In this document: positions 42,774 through 51,325 of the stretch, piece after piece | How the letters are laid out: every line of letters starts with the position of its first letter | Numbering within the stretch: the stretch's first letter is position 1 | From: Bacteroidales bacterium UBA6267 | GTDB taxonomy: Bacteria > Bacteroidota > Bacteroidia > Bacteroidales > UBA1556 | Direction: 5' to 3' | Length of the DNA stretch: 64,000 nucleotides | Assembly: GCA_002440745.1 (NCBI GenBank) | Contig: DJVB01000046.1 | Coordinates: 40,349-104,348, forward strand | Program-made: the position numbers and the translations under genes | Notes under the pieces: model-generated | What the model saw: the letters and a program-made list of their open reading frames with translations, nothing else | What the model was told of the DNA's origin: nothing | The model's database searches: none

Positions 42774-45053
42774 ATGAAATCTTTAAGGTTATTTGGTTCA
42801 ATATTGATGATGTTCTTCGTGTTGAATCTTTCAGCTCAAAATGGTTGGTTTGTGCAATCGACCATAAATTCCAATCCATATACCATTACAGCAATAGAGT
42901 TTTCATCTCTAAATGATGGCTTCCTTGTGGCAAATAATGGCACTTTTGGATATATTTTTCAAACCTTCGATGGAGGAAATAGTTGGATGTTAGATACTTC
43001 TTTTGCGCAAAACCTGACAAGAATGTCGTACAATTCCGGGAAATGGTTTGTTGTGGGAAATGGAGGAGTGATATATAAAACAACAACCAATACCGATTGG
43101 GTATTGCAGACTTCCAATACAACCGCCAACCTAAACGACGTCCAGTTTATTAATTCAGATACCGGATTTGTTGTTGGTGTTGGAGGCGTTTTGAGAAAGA
43201 CTGTTGATGGAGGTCAAACCTGGACAAATCCTGTGGTTAGCGGAAGCACCTACGATTTTAACTCCGTTTATTTTACCGATGCTAATAACGGAGTCATTGT
43301 TGGAGTTTACAATTTCTTCAATGGATTTGCCATAAGAACAACCAGTGGAGGAGGCTATTTTGGCGTACCTGCAACCATGGCAAGTAAACTTAATAAAGTA
43401 GTCTTCACCTCCCCACAGATAGGATACGCTGTTGGAAACGGGGGTGTGATATATAAAACCACCAATGCAGGCGCAGGTTGGCAAATAAAAAGCAGTGGTG
43501 TTACAACCCAACTTTGGGATGTAAGTTTCGTAAATGACACCATAGGTTGGGTTGTTGGAGAATCGGGAACTATTATCAAAACTACCGATGGAGGAACAAC
43601 CTGGCAATCACAAATTTCACCTGTGAATACACATTTGCGAACCATTTTTTCTCATACCGACACATTGCTTCATGCCGCTGGAGATTCGTCAATTGTGATA
43701 AAAACCTCAACCGGTGGTGCAAGCCTAACGGTGAATGTCAGCGATACTGCTGTTTATTGCAATGGTTATGCTAATTTGAATGCAACCACCACTTATAACG
43801 GCTCAGGCACCTTGCAATATATTTGGAATTCCGATAGTTTGCTCAGCGACACTTCTATCCAGAATCCCATTGCCGGACCAATTTCTCAACAAGCAGTTTT
43901 TTATGTAACGGTAACTGACGGAACTATCTCAGCAACTGACTCTTGTATAGTTTCCACAGCCATTTTACCGGCAGATTCCATCTGTCTTGTTTCTGTTTTA
44001 GATTCATTAAATCATAATGTCATCGTTTTTGAAAAGCATGTTCAAGGACCAATAGATTATTATATCATCCACAAAGAAACCACAACAGCAAACGTTTACG
44101 ACAGCATTGGCTTTATTCCTGCCGATTCTGCCGGAGTATTTATCGATCCTAACGTTAACCCTGCCGTTCAAGCCTATCGTTATAAGTTGAGTAGCGTGGA
44201 CAGTTGTGGAAACGAATCAGCACTAAGCAATCATCATAAAACCATACATCTAACTATAAATCAAGGAATTCCTGGAACTTGGAATCTTATTTGGAATAAT
44301 TATGAAGGAGTCTTTGTTAACACTTACCGCATTTGGAGAGGCGACTCACTGAACAACCTTGTTTTACTTGATTCTGTTGCAGGAAATATGACCTCATATA
44401 CCGATATGAACATTTTATCCACTTCTGCCGTTTATCAGATTGAAGTAGTAAGCTCCTATATGTGTTTGCCATATAATTACAAAGCTCAAACAAATTATAA
44501 TACTTCAAGAAGTAATAAATATTCAACCCAAATTCCTCCACATATTACTGCAAATTTCTCTGCGAATCCAACTACCGGATTAGCTCCATTAACCGTATTC
44601 TTCAACGATGTTTCGATGGGCTCTGTGGACACTTATCTTTGGGATTTTGGCGATGGAGACACTGCAATGATAGCAAATCCGAGTCATACCTACACTTCCA
44701 TCGGCGTCTATGACGTGAAGCTTGTTGTGAAATCCGGATTGCTTGCCGACAGCATTACAAAAAATGCCTTCATAGATGTAATTTCGAGTATCGAAGATAT
44801 TAATTTATCCGAAGGACTAAAAGTATATCCGAATCCATCTGAAAACCAAAACACTATCACTGTTGAAACCGGTGGAGCATTCATTCAAACTATAGTTATC
44901 TCAGATGCCGTTGGACGTCAGGTGCGTAGCTTTAACGATTTGAATACAGCAAAAGCAACATTAGACATCTCCGGAATCCAAAAGGGAATTTATTATTTGA
45001 ACCTGACAAGTGTTGGAGGTAAAACCGCTAATAAAGTTATAGTTATTCAATAA
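42774..45053 (+). CDS. T9SS-secreted Ycf48-like beta-propeller protein with PKD domain
   Basis: The 759-residue protein has a signal peptide (to about residue 21). A beta-propeller of the Ycf48/BNR kind follows (about 25-310) with repeated blades such as VVGNGGVIYKTT, GFVVGVGGVLRKTVDGGQTW, and WVVGESGTIIKTTDGGTTW. Next are an Ig-like domain (about 315-395), a Fn3-like module (about 400-580) strikingly similar to that of the 2878-residue neighbour (HKTIHLTINQG, then WNLIWNNYEG), a PKD domain (about 590-660, YLWDFGDGDTAMIANPSHTY) and a type A T9SS sorting domain (about 676-759, LKVYPNPSENQ to NKVIVIQ). It is likely a surface-attached or released binding protein. A terminator separates it from the upstream gene, but the two share modules and order, so they may work together. 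Confidence 0.87.
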   Translation: MKSLRLFGSILMMFFVLNLSAQNGWFVQSTINSNPYTITAIEFSSLNDGFLVANNGTFGYIFQTFDGGNSWMLDTSFAQNLTRMSYNSGKWFVVGNGGVIYKTTTNTDWVLQTSNTTANLNDVQFINSDTGFVVGVGGVLRKTVDGGQTWTNPVVSGSTYDFNSVYFTDANNGVIVGVYNFFNGFAIRTTSGGGYFGVPATMASKLNKVVFTSPQIGYAVGNGGVIYKTTNAGAGWQIKSSGVTTQLWDVSFVNDTIGWVVGESGTIIKTTDGGTTWQSQISPVNTHLRTIFSHTDTLLHAAGDSSIVIKTSTGGASLTVNVSDTAVYCNGYANLNATTTYNGSGTLQYIWNSDSLLSDTSIQNPIAGPISQQAVFYVTVTDGTISATDSCIVSTAILPADSICLVSVLDSLNHNVIVFEKHVQGPIDYYIIHKETTTANVYDSIGFIPADSAGVFIDPNVNPAVQAYRYKLSSVDSCGNESALSNHHKTIHLTINQGIPGTWNLIWNNYEGVFVNTYRIWRGDSLNNLVLLDSVAGNMTSYTDMNILSTSAVYQIEVVSSYMCLPYNYKAQTNYNTSRSNKYSTQIPPHITANFSANPTTGLAPLTVFFNDVSMGSVDTYLWDFGDGDTAMIANPSHTYTSIGVYDVKLVVKSGLLADSITKNAFIDVISSIEDINLSEGLKVYPNPSENQNTITVETGGAFIQTIVISDAVGRQVRSFNDLNTAKATLDISGIQKGIYYLNLTSVGGKTANKVIVIQ

Positions 45054-45076
45054 TAATTTTCAGGTTTGAAATTTAG

Positions 45077-45112
45077 GAGGGATTTTCAGGTTTTCTGAAA
45101 ATCCCTCTTTTT
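45077..45112 (+). terminator. Strong Rho-independent terminator
   Basis: A perfect 13-bp stem GAGGGATTTTCAG / CTGAAAATCCCTC with a 5-base loop is followed by TTTTT, 23 bases after the stop codon of the beta-propeller gene. Confidence 0.9.
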
Positions 45113-45165
45113 ACTAATAATTATAAGGTCAGAAATTGGAATTCAGAAAAAAAGTCAAAACATTG

Positions 45166-45173
45166 TATCTTTG
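45166..45173 (+). promoter_or_regulatory. -7 promoter element (TATCTTTG) of the heptose operon
   Basis: TATCTTTG lies 17 bases before the gmhA ATG. No good -33 TTG at 19-21 bases was found. Confidence 0.5.
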
Positions 45174-45190
45174 CACTTTAATTTCAGATT

Positions 45191-45763
45191 ATGGATATCA
45201 AAACAATTATATACGAGTCGGCTGATGTGAAGGCTAAAATTGCATCAGATGAAAAGATTCTCAATACCATCCAAGAAGTTGTAGAAGAAATAGTTACGCT
45301 TTATAAGCAAGGAGGGGCAGTTTATTTTTGTGGAAATGGAGGTAGCGCAGCAGATGCTCAACATATTGCTGCTGAACTTTCCGGAAGGTTTTATTACGAC
45401 AGGCCACCTTTAGCTGCAGAGGCACTTCATGTAAACACCTCTTACCTAACCGCTGTAGCCAACGATTACAGCTACGATGAAATCTATGCTCGACTGCTTC
45501 GTGGCGTTGGTAAAAAGGGCGATATGCTCATCGGAATCAGCACAAGTGGAAATTCAAAAAACATCTTGCGTGCTTTTGAAGTTGCTGCCGAGAAGGGAAT
45601 CAAAACCGTTGCATTAACCGGCAAAACCGGTGGAGCCATGAAGGATTTAGCTGATTATCTGATAAATGTCCCTTCAACGGATACTGCACGAATTCAAGAA
45701 TCCCATATTATGATTGGGCATATTATCTGCCAGTTTGTGGAATCAACTCTTTTTCCAAAATGA
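45191..45763 (+). CDS. gmhA: Sedoheptulose-7-phosphate isomerase (GmhA family)
   Basis: The 190-residue SIS-domain protein converts sedoheptulose 7-phosphate to D-glycero-manno-heptose 7-phosphate. Motifs are FCGNGGSAADAQHIAAELSG (substrate phosphate loop and catalytic His/Glu), TAVANDYSYDEIY, IGISTSGNSKNI and the C-terminal QESHIMIGHIICQFVE with the conserved Glu/His pair. It is first in a three-gene operon and overlaps the next gene by 4 bp. Confidence 0.92.
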   Translation: MDIKTIIYESADVKAKIASDEKILNTIQEVVEEIVTLYKQGGAVYFCGNGGSAADAQHIAAELSGRFYYDRPPLAAEALHVNTSYLTAVANDYSYDEIYARLLRGVGKKGDMLIGISTSGNSKNILRAFEVAAEKGIKTVALTGKTGGAMKDLADYLINVPSTDTARIQESHIMIGHIICQFVESTLFPK

Positions 45764-46464
45764 TTACAGAAGCCATAGTTTTGGCCGGTGGGTTTGGCAC
45801 AAGATTGCAATCGGTTGTAAATGATTTACCTAAACCAATGGCGCCTGTAGCGGGCAAACCATTTCTTAGTTATGTGCTCGATTATTTGGCAAACCAAGGC
45901 ATTACGCATGCGGTGTTAAGCGTAGGTTATCGTCATGAGGCCATCATCCGGCATTTTGGGAATGAATACAAAAACATCTCCCTAACTTATGCTATTGAGA
46001 AAGAGCCACTTGGAACAGGAGGCGCAATAAAATTCGCGATGCAATTTATCGAAAATGAAGATTTTGCGGTTCTGAATGGCGATACAATCTTCAAAATAGA
46101 CTTTTCGGAATTTTATCGATATCATAAGCACGCTCAAGCCGATCTTAGCATTGCATTGAGATTGGTTGAGGACGTTTCAAGATATGGAACGGTTTTAACA
46201 AAAGACAAAGGACGCATAAGCGACTTTTTAGAGAAAGGCCAAAAGGCAGGTGCCGGAAAAATCAATGGAGGAATTTATTTATTGAATAAATCCATCATAG
46301 AAAAAATAGCTAATTTTACCGGCAACTTTTCCATGGAAAAGGACGTGTTCGAACGCTACTATGCTACATACTCATTTTACGGTTTCGCATTTAACGAATA
46401 CTTTATTGATATTGGAATACCGGAGGATTATCATAGAGCTCAGGTTGAATTAAATCTTACTTAA
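45760..46464 (+). CDS. hddC: HddC-like heptose-1-phosphate guanylyltransferase
   Basis: The 234-residue nucleotidyltransferase has the signature LAGGFGTRLQSVVNDLPKPMAPVAGKPF in two parts (GGFGTRL and PKPMAPV), metal-binding NGDTIFKID, and a PLGTGGAI segment. Between a gmhA and a gmhB gene the expected product is GDP-D-glycero-alpha-D-manno-heptose. Specificity for GTP is inferred from the operon; sequence alone cannot exclude ADP- or other heptose transferases. ATG overlaps the gmhA stop by 4 bp. Confidence 0.85.
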   Translation: MITEAIVLAGGFGTRLQSVVNDLPKPMAPVAGKPFLSYVLDYLANQGITHAVLSVGYRHEAIIRHFGNEYKNISLTYAIEKEPLGTGGAIKFAMQFIENEDFAVLNGDTIFKIDFSEFYRYHKHAQADLSIALRLVEDVSRYGTVLTKDKGRISDFLEKGQKAGAGKINGGIYLLNKSIIEKIANFTGNFSMEKDVFERYYATYSFYGFAFNEYFIDIGIPEDYHRAQVELNLT

Positions 46465-46465
46465 A

Positions 46466-47020
46466 ATGAACGACGAAAGCGATGATTATCACAGTAGAAG
46501 CGCGCTGTTTTTAGACCGTGATGGTGTACTAAACAGTCGCATCCCCGATGGTTATGTTACCTCACCGGACGAATTTGAACTCCTGCCCGGTGTTATCGAA
46601 GCGCTTCATATTTTAAACAAAAAATTTAAGAGAATTTTTATTGTCACCAATCAGCAAGGTGTTGGCAAAGGCCTCATGTCGGAAGGCGACCTCGAAGATG
46701 TGCACAATCACATGCTTGAACTTTTTGAGGAGGAAGGCATTACAATCGACAAAATATTCGTTTGTACAGCCTTAAAAGAATCGAACGACCCATGCCGAAA
46801 ACCTGAAATCGGAATGGCTCTCAAGGCTAAAGAAGAATTTGACGACATCGATTTGTCCAAATCGGTTATGGTTGGCGACACCATGTCGGATATGCGGTTT
46901 GGCCGAAATGCCGGAATGCGAACCATTCTCACCGTTCCCGATAATTACAGTGACGAAAACGACAACCTAATCGATGAAATCCATAACGGACTCTATGGTT
47001 ATGCGCTTGAAATTGAATAG
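46466..47020 (+). CDS. gmhB: HAD-family D,D-heptose 1,7-bisphosphate phosphatase-like protein
   Basis: The 184-residue HAD-IIIA protein has catalytic ALFLDRDGVLN (nucleophile and acid/base Asp), then SPDEFELLPGV, IVTNQQGVGKG, and KSVMVGDTMSDMRFGRNAGM. In the family it removes the 7-phosphate of heptose 1,7-bisphosphate. The Zn-binding loop of GmhB/HisB (C-x-H ... C-x-C-R-K-P) appears degraded here to FVCTALKESNDPCRKP, keeping only two Cys. The kinase (HddA) that makes the bisphosphate is not in the window. It starts 1 base after the hddC stop. Confidence 0.85.
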   Translation: MNDESDDYHSRSALFLDRDGVLNSRIPDGYVTSPDEFELLPGVIEALHILNKKFKRIFIVTNQQGVGKGLMSEGDLEDVHNHMLELFEEEGITIDKIFVCTALKESNDPCRKPEIGMALKAKEEFDDIDLSKSVMVGDTMSDMRFGRNAGMRTILTVPDNYSDENDNLIDEIHNGLYGYALEIE

Positions 47021-47121
47021 TAATAACAAAAATAGATGATTTAACTGCTAGTAATAAAGCTAACTAAAACATCTATCTTCTTGATTTACAGAGAGTAATT
47101 GGTTATTAAAACTCAAAATGA

Positions 47122-47688
47122 CTAATAATCAAAATAATGTTTTTCAACTGTTCCGTCAAAGAAAATTTTATATTCTTTATTATCATTACCGATAAAAGTG
47201 CCTTCAATTTTATAAGCTCCGACTGCGCCTGTACCGGTAATTGTGCAAGAGCCACTTTTCATAACAAACTGTTCACCGCCTTCCATAAAGAAATCATACT
47301 CACTATAAAATGTGGCTTTTTCTATAACACCACTACCAGGTGAAGGAGACGAAGGATTAAGGACATATTCCCCATCTGGTAAAAAACTATTATTTGTGGA
47401 TTTTATTACAAAATCAAACCCATCGCCATTCCCCATCAAACTACTCATGTAAGTGTTATAGGAAACGGTCTTTTCAACAAGTAAATACCTGTGCATATAG
47501 TCATTTGACACATAATCGTCGCGATAAAGATCAAACATATAATCCATCTTGATTTTAGTGTCATTAATCTGCACATAGTGTTTTGTCACCTCAACCGGAG
47601 TTTCAGTTTCTTCATCTTTTTTACATGAAGAAAATAATACCAATGCCAGCAAAGCAAAACTTCCAATTTTTTTAATTGATTTTTTCAT
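47122..47688 (-). CDS. Surface-type lipoprotein of unknown function
   Basis: The signal MKKSIKKIGSFALLALVLFSSC gives lipobox Cys22, followed by KKDEETE. The SCKKDEET start is identical to that of the lipoprotein at 24021, and the acidic stretch suggests export to the cell surface. The 188 residues continue as a beta-rich domain (HYVQINDTKIKMDYMFDLY, FDFVIKSTNNSFLPDGEYVL, SGSCTITGTGAVGAYKIEGT, EYKIFFDG), with a shape like other small Bacteroidota domains of unknown function. No relative with known role was recognised. Confidence 0.7.
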   Translation of the reverse strand: MKKSIKKIGSFALLALVLFSSCKKDEETETPVEVTKHYVQINDTKIKMDYMFDLYRDDYVSNDYMHRYLLVEKTVSYNTYMSSLMGNGDGFDFVIKSTNNSFLPDGEYVLNPSSPSPGSGVIEKATFYSEYDFFMEGGEQFVMKSGSCTITGTGAVGAYKIEGTFIGNDNKEYKIFFDGTVEKHYFDY

Positions 47689-48206
47689 AATGTTATAGTT
47701 TAGTTGAAATTATTGTTTAATGTGGTTAAAAAATTAATGCTATGAATTTGGTATTATAAAATCACAAAAGCAACTCATAATTTTTCATACCGCGCAGCAA
47801 ATTTACATAAGTTTTAATTATTTCAAAGAAAAATAGTTTTTTTTATTTACCATTTCACCAATTATCTTTAATTATTCTCTAAAATTATCCTTGAGCATTT
47901 TCCGAGAGTATTTATTCTAATAATTCGTTTTATGAAACTATCTAAATTCAAGCTTCTATATATTTTAAATATCAAACTTTATGGATCTGAGATTGAACAA
48001 ATCTTTTTAAACTGAGACTCCATTTTGAGTTTTGATTAGCTAAAAAAATCATAATTGTTTTCTTAATGGTCAAAAAAATTTCTATTGCACGATATTTTGT
48101 ACTTTTGCGTGGATTGTGAATTTTTAATACTTCACATTAATAATTTGTATAATAAACTCTATCATAACAAGTTAATACTCTTTAGTCCTCTTTTGTAATC
48201 AAAAAC
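47689..48206. other. AT-rich intergenic region with a promoter element
   Basis: A 518-bp gap between divergent genes. The only site I can support is a -7 element TACTTTTG at 48100-48107, followed by GTGGATTGTG and a leader of about 95 bases to the YwqK-like gene. No ORF, repeat or structured element was visible. Confidence 0.4.
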
Positions 48207-48956
48207 ATGATGAAAATGAAGTATATATTTTTTATAACTCTATTGGTTTTTGGTCTATCATCAATAGCTCAGCCTATTAATCAAACCGATAAAGACGGCA
48301 AGAAAACCGGCAAATGGCAAAAGGTTTATGGAAATGGCAAAATACGATATACCGGAGAATTTAAAGCTGATATTCCAGTCGGTACATTTAAGTATTATGA
48401 TTCGGATGGTCGTTTGGTAACTGAAATAATGCACAAAGGTGACGGTCATCATTCGTCATGCGTGATGTATAGCAACGAAAAGATTACTGCAAAAGGTTTT
48501 TATTACGACCAGCTTAAAGACAGCCTTTGGATTTATTTAAATGAAAACACCGGTATGCCGGTAAAAGAAGAGCGCTATAAACAAGGGAAAAAACATGGTT
48601 TATGGAAAGTGTATTATCTATCAGGGATGGTGTATTCCATTACAAATTATCGAAACGACACTTTGCATGGCGTGTGGAAAGAGTATCTTGAAGATGGGCT
48701 TCCACGGCTTTTAGCTCAGTACAGTTTTGGTGAGCTTAGCGGAAATTATTTTCAGTTCAATGCTCAGGGAGATACTATCACTGCGGGGAAATATGTTAAC
48801 GGTAAACGCGATGGCGTTTGGCGTCATTATGAAGATAATAATACCATAAGCCGCAAAGAATTCATCCGAATGGGATGGATGTATAAAGAAGAAATTTATA
48901 AGAATGGCCTTCTCACCGAAACACGTAGAAAAGGTGTAAATAGAAGTGAAAATTAA
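48207..48956 (+). CDS. Exported YwqK/MORN-type repeat protein
   Basis: The 249-residue product has a signal peptide (about 1-21, MMKMKYIFFITLLVFGLSS) and repeated G-x-W/L-x-x-Y-x-x-[GN]-x-x-x-x-x-[GYN]-x-[FY] units of the MORN_2/YwqK type: KTGKWQKVYGNGKIRYTGEF, HGLWKVYYLSGMVYSITNY, HGVWKEYLEDGLPR, DGVWRHYEDN. Annotation pipelines often label such proteins YwqK-family antitoxins, but in Bacteroidota they are widespread exported repeat proteins and no toxin is adjacent. ATGs at 48207, 48210 and 48216 are all possible. The gene ends 8 bases before mnmA. Confidence 0.8.
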   Translation: MMKMKYIFFITLLVFGLSSIAQPINQTDKDGKKTGKWQKVYGNGKIRYTGEFKADIPVGTFKYYDSDGRLVTEIMHKGDGHHSSCVMYSNEKITAKGFYYDQLKDSLWIYLNENTGMPVKEERYKQGKKHGLWKVYYLSGMVYSITNYRNDTLHGVWKEYLEDGLPRLLAQYSFGELSGNYFQFNAQGDTITAGKYVNGKRDGVWRHYEDNNTISRKEFIRMGWMYKEEIYKNGLLTETRRKGVNRSEN

Positions 48957-48964
48957 AGTATTAG

Positions 48965-50065
48965 ATGAGTAAAAAAGGACGTGTTTTAATGGCTATGAGT
49001 GGCGGAATTGACAGCTCAGTAGCCGCTATATTATTACTTGAGCAAGGTTACGAACTGATTGGTGTTACGATGAAAACGTGGGACTACGACAGTTCCGGTG
49101 GCGCAGGTAAAGAAACCGGCTGCTGCAGTTTGGATAGCATCAACGATGCTCGGCATTTAGCCGTAAAATTAGGTTTTCCGCATTATATCATCGACATCCG
49201 TGGCGAATTTCAGGAGAAAATCATCGACAATTTTATTGGTGAGTATATGATTGGCCGAACCCCAAACCCCTGCGTTTTATGCAATACATTTATCAAATGG
49301 GAGGCATTGCTTAAACGAGCCGACGATTTAGACTGTGATTTTATTGCCACCGGTCACTATGCACAAATCAATCAGCAAGACGGCAGATTCTATGTTTCTA
49401 AAGGACTTGACGGAGGAAAAGACCAAGCTTATGTGCTTTGGGGCATCAGTCAAGAAAACTTAGCCCGAACCTTATTTCCATTAGGAACCTATCATAAAAG
49501 TGAGATTCGGGACTTGGCACGGCAGCATGGATTTGAGCGACTCGCCGGAAAATCAGAAAGTTATGAGATTTGCTTTATTCCCGACAACGACTATCGGGGT
49601 TTCTTAAAGCGTAAAGTTGAAGGCCTTGAAGAAAAAGTGGACGGAGGCGATTACGTAACTTCCGATGGCCGTATCGTTGGAAAACACAAAGGCTTTCCCT
49701 TTTACACAATCGGCCAACGTAAGGGCTTGGAAATAGCTATGGGCGAACCTTATTATGTTAATAATATTGACCCTGAAACCAATCGAGTTGTCATCGGGCC
49801 TCGCGAAGAGTTACTCTCCCAAGCCATGTTGGTAGGCAAACTAAGCTTCCAGAAAATGGATCATATTACGGATGGAATGGAGGTCAGCGTCCAGATTCGG
49901 CACCATGACCCGGGCACAGATGCTTTGGTTTTCAATCATGCTCCCGGAGTTTTAAGGGTTGAATTTAAAAAACCTGTCTCGGCAATTACTCCCGGGCAGT
50001 CGGCTGTAATTTTTCAGGGAGACAACCTGATTGCAGGCGGTTTTATCATTAAAAAGATAGATTAA
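48965..50065 (+). CDS. mnmA: tRNA-specific 2-thiouridylase MnmA
   Basis: The 366-residue enzyme adds sulfur to U34 of tRNAs for Lys, Glu and Gln. It has the ATP PP-loop MSGGIDSSVAA (10-20), the GCCSLDSINDAR segment, TPNPCVLCN with the first catalytic Cys, the persulfide-bearing Cys of YEICFIPDNDYRGFL, and the C-terminal beta-barrel (KGFPFYTIGQRKGL onward). It lies directly after the YwqK-like gene and 19 bases before the ABC gene, so probably an operon. Confidence 0.96.
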   Translation: MSKKGRVLMAMSGGIDSSVAAILLLEQGYELIGVTMKTWDYDSSGGAGKETGCCSLDSINDARHLAVKLGFPHYIIDIRGEFQEKIIDNFIGEYMIGRTPNPCVLCNTFIKWEALLKRADDLDCDFIATGHYAQINQQDGRFYVSKGLDGGKDQAYVLWGISQENLARTLFPLGTYHKSEIRDLARQHGFERLAGKSESYEICFIPDNDYRGFLKRKVEGLEEKVDGGDYVTSDGRIVGKHKGFPFYTIGQRKGLEIAMGEPYYVNNIDPETNRVVIGPREELLSQAMLVGKLSFQKMDHITDGMEVSVQIRHHDPGTDALVFNHAPGVLRVEFKKPVSAITPGQSAVIFQGDNLIAGGFIIKKID

Positions 50066-50084
50066 ATAGCAAAACAAGGAAACT

Positions 50085-51002
50085 ATGTCGATAAAAGTTA
50101 CGGATATAACTAAGATTTATGGCCAACAGAAAGCCTTAGATTCGGTAAGTCTTCAAATAGAACAAGGCGAAATCGTTGGTTTATTAGGCCCAAATGGAGC
50201 AGGAAAATCCACATTGATGAAGATTTTGAGTTGTTATATTCCATCCAATTCGGGTAAGGCTGAAGTTTGCGGATTCGATTGCAATTCGGAAAACTTAGAG
50301 GTCAGAAGTCGTTTAGGTTATTTACCGGAATCCAACCCGCTTTACCACGATATGTATGTGGTTGAATATCTGAAATTTGTTGGCAAGATTCACAATATTA
50401 AAAATCTTAGCTCCCGCATCACCGAAATTATTGAGCTTACCGGCTTAAAGAAAGAGATGCATAAAAAAATTGGAGCCTTATCGAAGGGTTATCGACAGCG
50501 TGTAGGATTGGCTCAGGCGTTTATTCACGACCCTGAAGTGTTGATACTCGATGAACCCACCAGCGGTTTAGATCCCAATCAGTTGGTAGAAATACGTAGC
50601 CTTATAAAAAAAATTGGTCAGAGTAAAACCGTACTATTTTCTTCTCATATTCTTCAGGAAGTTGAAGCCGTATGCGACCGCGTGGTGATAATCAATAACG
50701 GAAAGATTATTGCTGACGGCAAAACTTCTGAAATCAATCAGTTAATTCAAGGCGAAGAATCCATATTAGTTAGTTTTAAGGAAGCTGTCCATTTGAAAGC
50801 CTTAACGAAAATTGAAGGCGTTTTGCGAGTCGTTGAAACAGGTTCAGGTTCGTACAAAATTGCCGCAACAAAAAGCCGTAACATAACAGAAGAAATTTAC
50901 AAATTTTCCAAAGCGAACAACCTCACCCTAACCCAACTCACTAAGGAAGAATCGCGCTTAGAAGATGTATTTCAGAAACTTACATCGAAAAAGGGGGATT
51001 AG
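50085..51002 (+). CDS. gldA: GldA-like ABC transporter ATP-binding protein
   Basis: The 305-residue ATPase has Walker A GLLGPNGAGKSTLMK, a Q-loop region LGYLPESNPLYHDMYVVEYL, signature LSKGYRQRVGLAQ, Walker B VLILDEPTSGLDP and H-loop SSHILQEVEAV. A C-terminal 80-residue extension (IQGEESILVSFKEAVHLKAL onward) is as long as in GldA. The sequence around LPESNPLYHDM and the length are those of the gliding-motility ABC protein GldA. The permease components GldF and GldG are not next to it. Gliding is therefore not proved; it may be another export ATPase. Confidence 0.75.
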   Translation: MSIKVTDITKIYGQQKALDSVSLQIEQGEIVGLLGPNGAGKSTLMKILSCYIPSNSGKAEVCGFDCNSENLEVRSRLGYLPESNPLYHDMYVVEYLKFVGKIHNIKNLSSRITEIIELTGLKKEMHKKIGALSKGYRQRVGLAQAFIHDPEVLILDEPTSGLDPNQLVEIRSLIKKIGQSKTVLFSSHILQEVEAVCDRVVIINNGKIIADGKTSEINQLIQGEESILVSFKEAVHLKALTKIEGVLRVVETGSGSYKIAATKSRNITEEIYKFSKANNLTLTQLTKEESRLEDVFQKLTSKKGD

Positions 51003-51325
51003 TTTAATAAGATACACCCGAGTAATTATTGGCCATTCTGTTTTAAAAAGAACATTTTAAGCTGGTTATACAGCATTTCAAGTACAAATAAAAACCAATG
51101 TTTTTTATTTTGTTTAACACAACTTTTTTTCATTAACTTTACCGGCTGAATAATTCACACAAATATTCTTGTATAAATACTCTGATTTGATAATGATGAT
51201 TTTCATATCCTCCATATTTGCCACATTTCTAAGGATTTGCCTAAGAAATTCAAAACTAAGTCATTACAGACAACCTTTTAATACTATCAATATCTATAAC
51301 ACGTAACCACTAAAATCAAAATATT
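51003..51325. other. Intergenic region upstream of the choice-of-anchor L gene
   Basis: A 323-bp AT-rich gap with no ORF. The only candidate signal is TAACTTTA at 51134-51141, one base short of the TAnnTTTG consensus, about 185 bases before the ATG. Confidence 0.3.

Noticed and set aside
48207..48956. Antitoxin assignment for the YwqK-like protein
   Set aside because: It has a signal peptide and MORN-type repeats and no toxin gene beside it; the antitoxin label comes from automatic naming.
50085..51002. Proof of a gliding-motility (gld) operon
   Set aside because: Only a GldA-like ATPase is present; gldF, gldG or other gliding genes are not adjacent.
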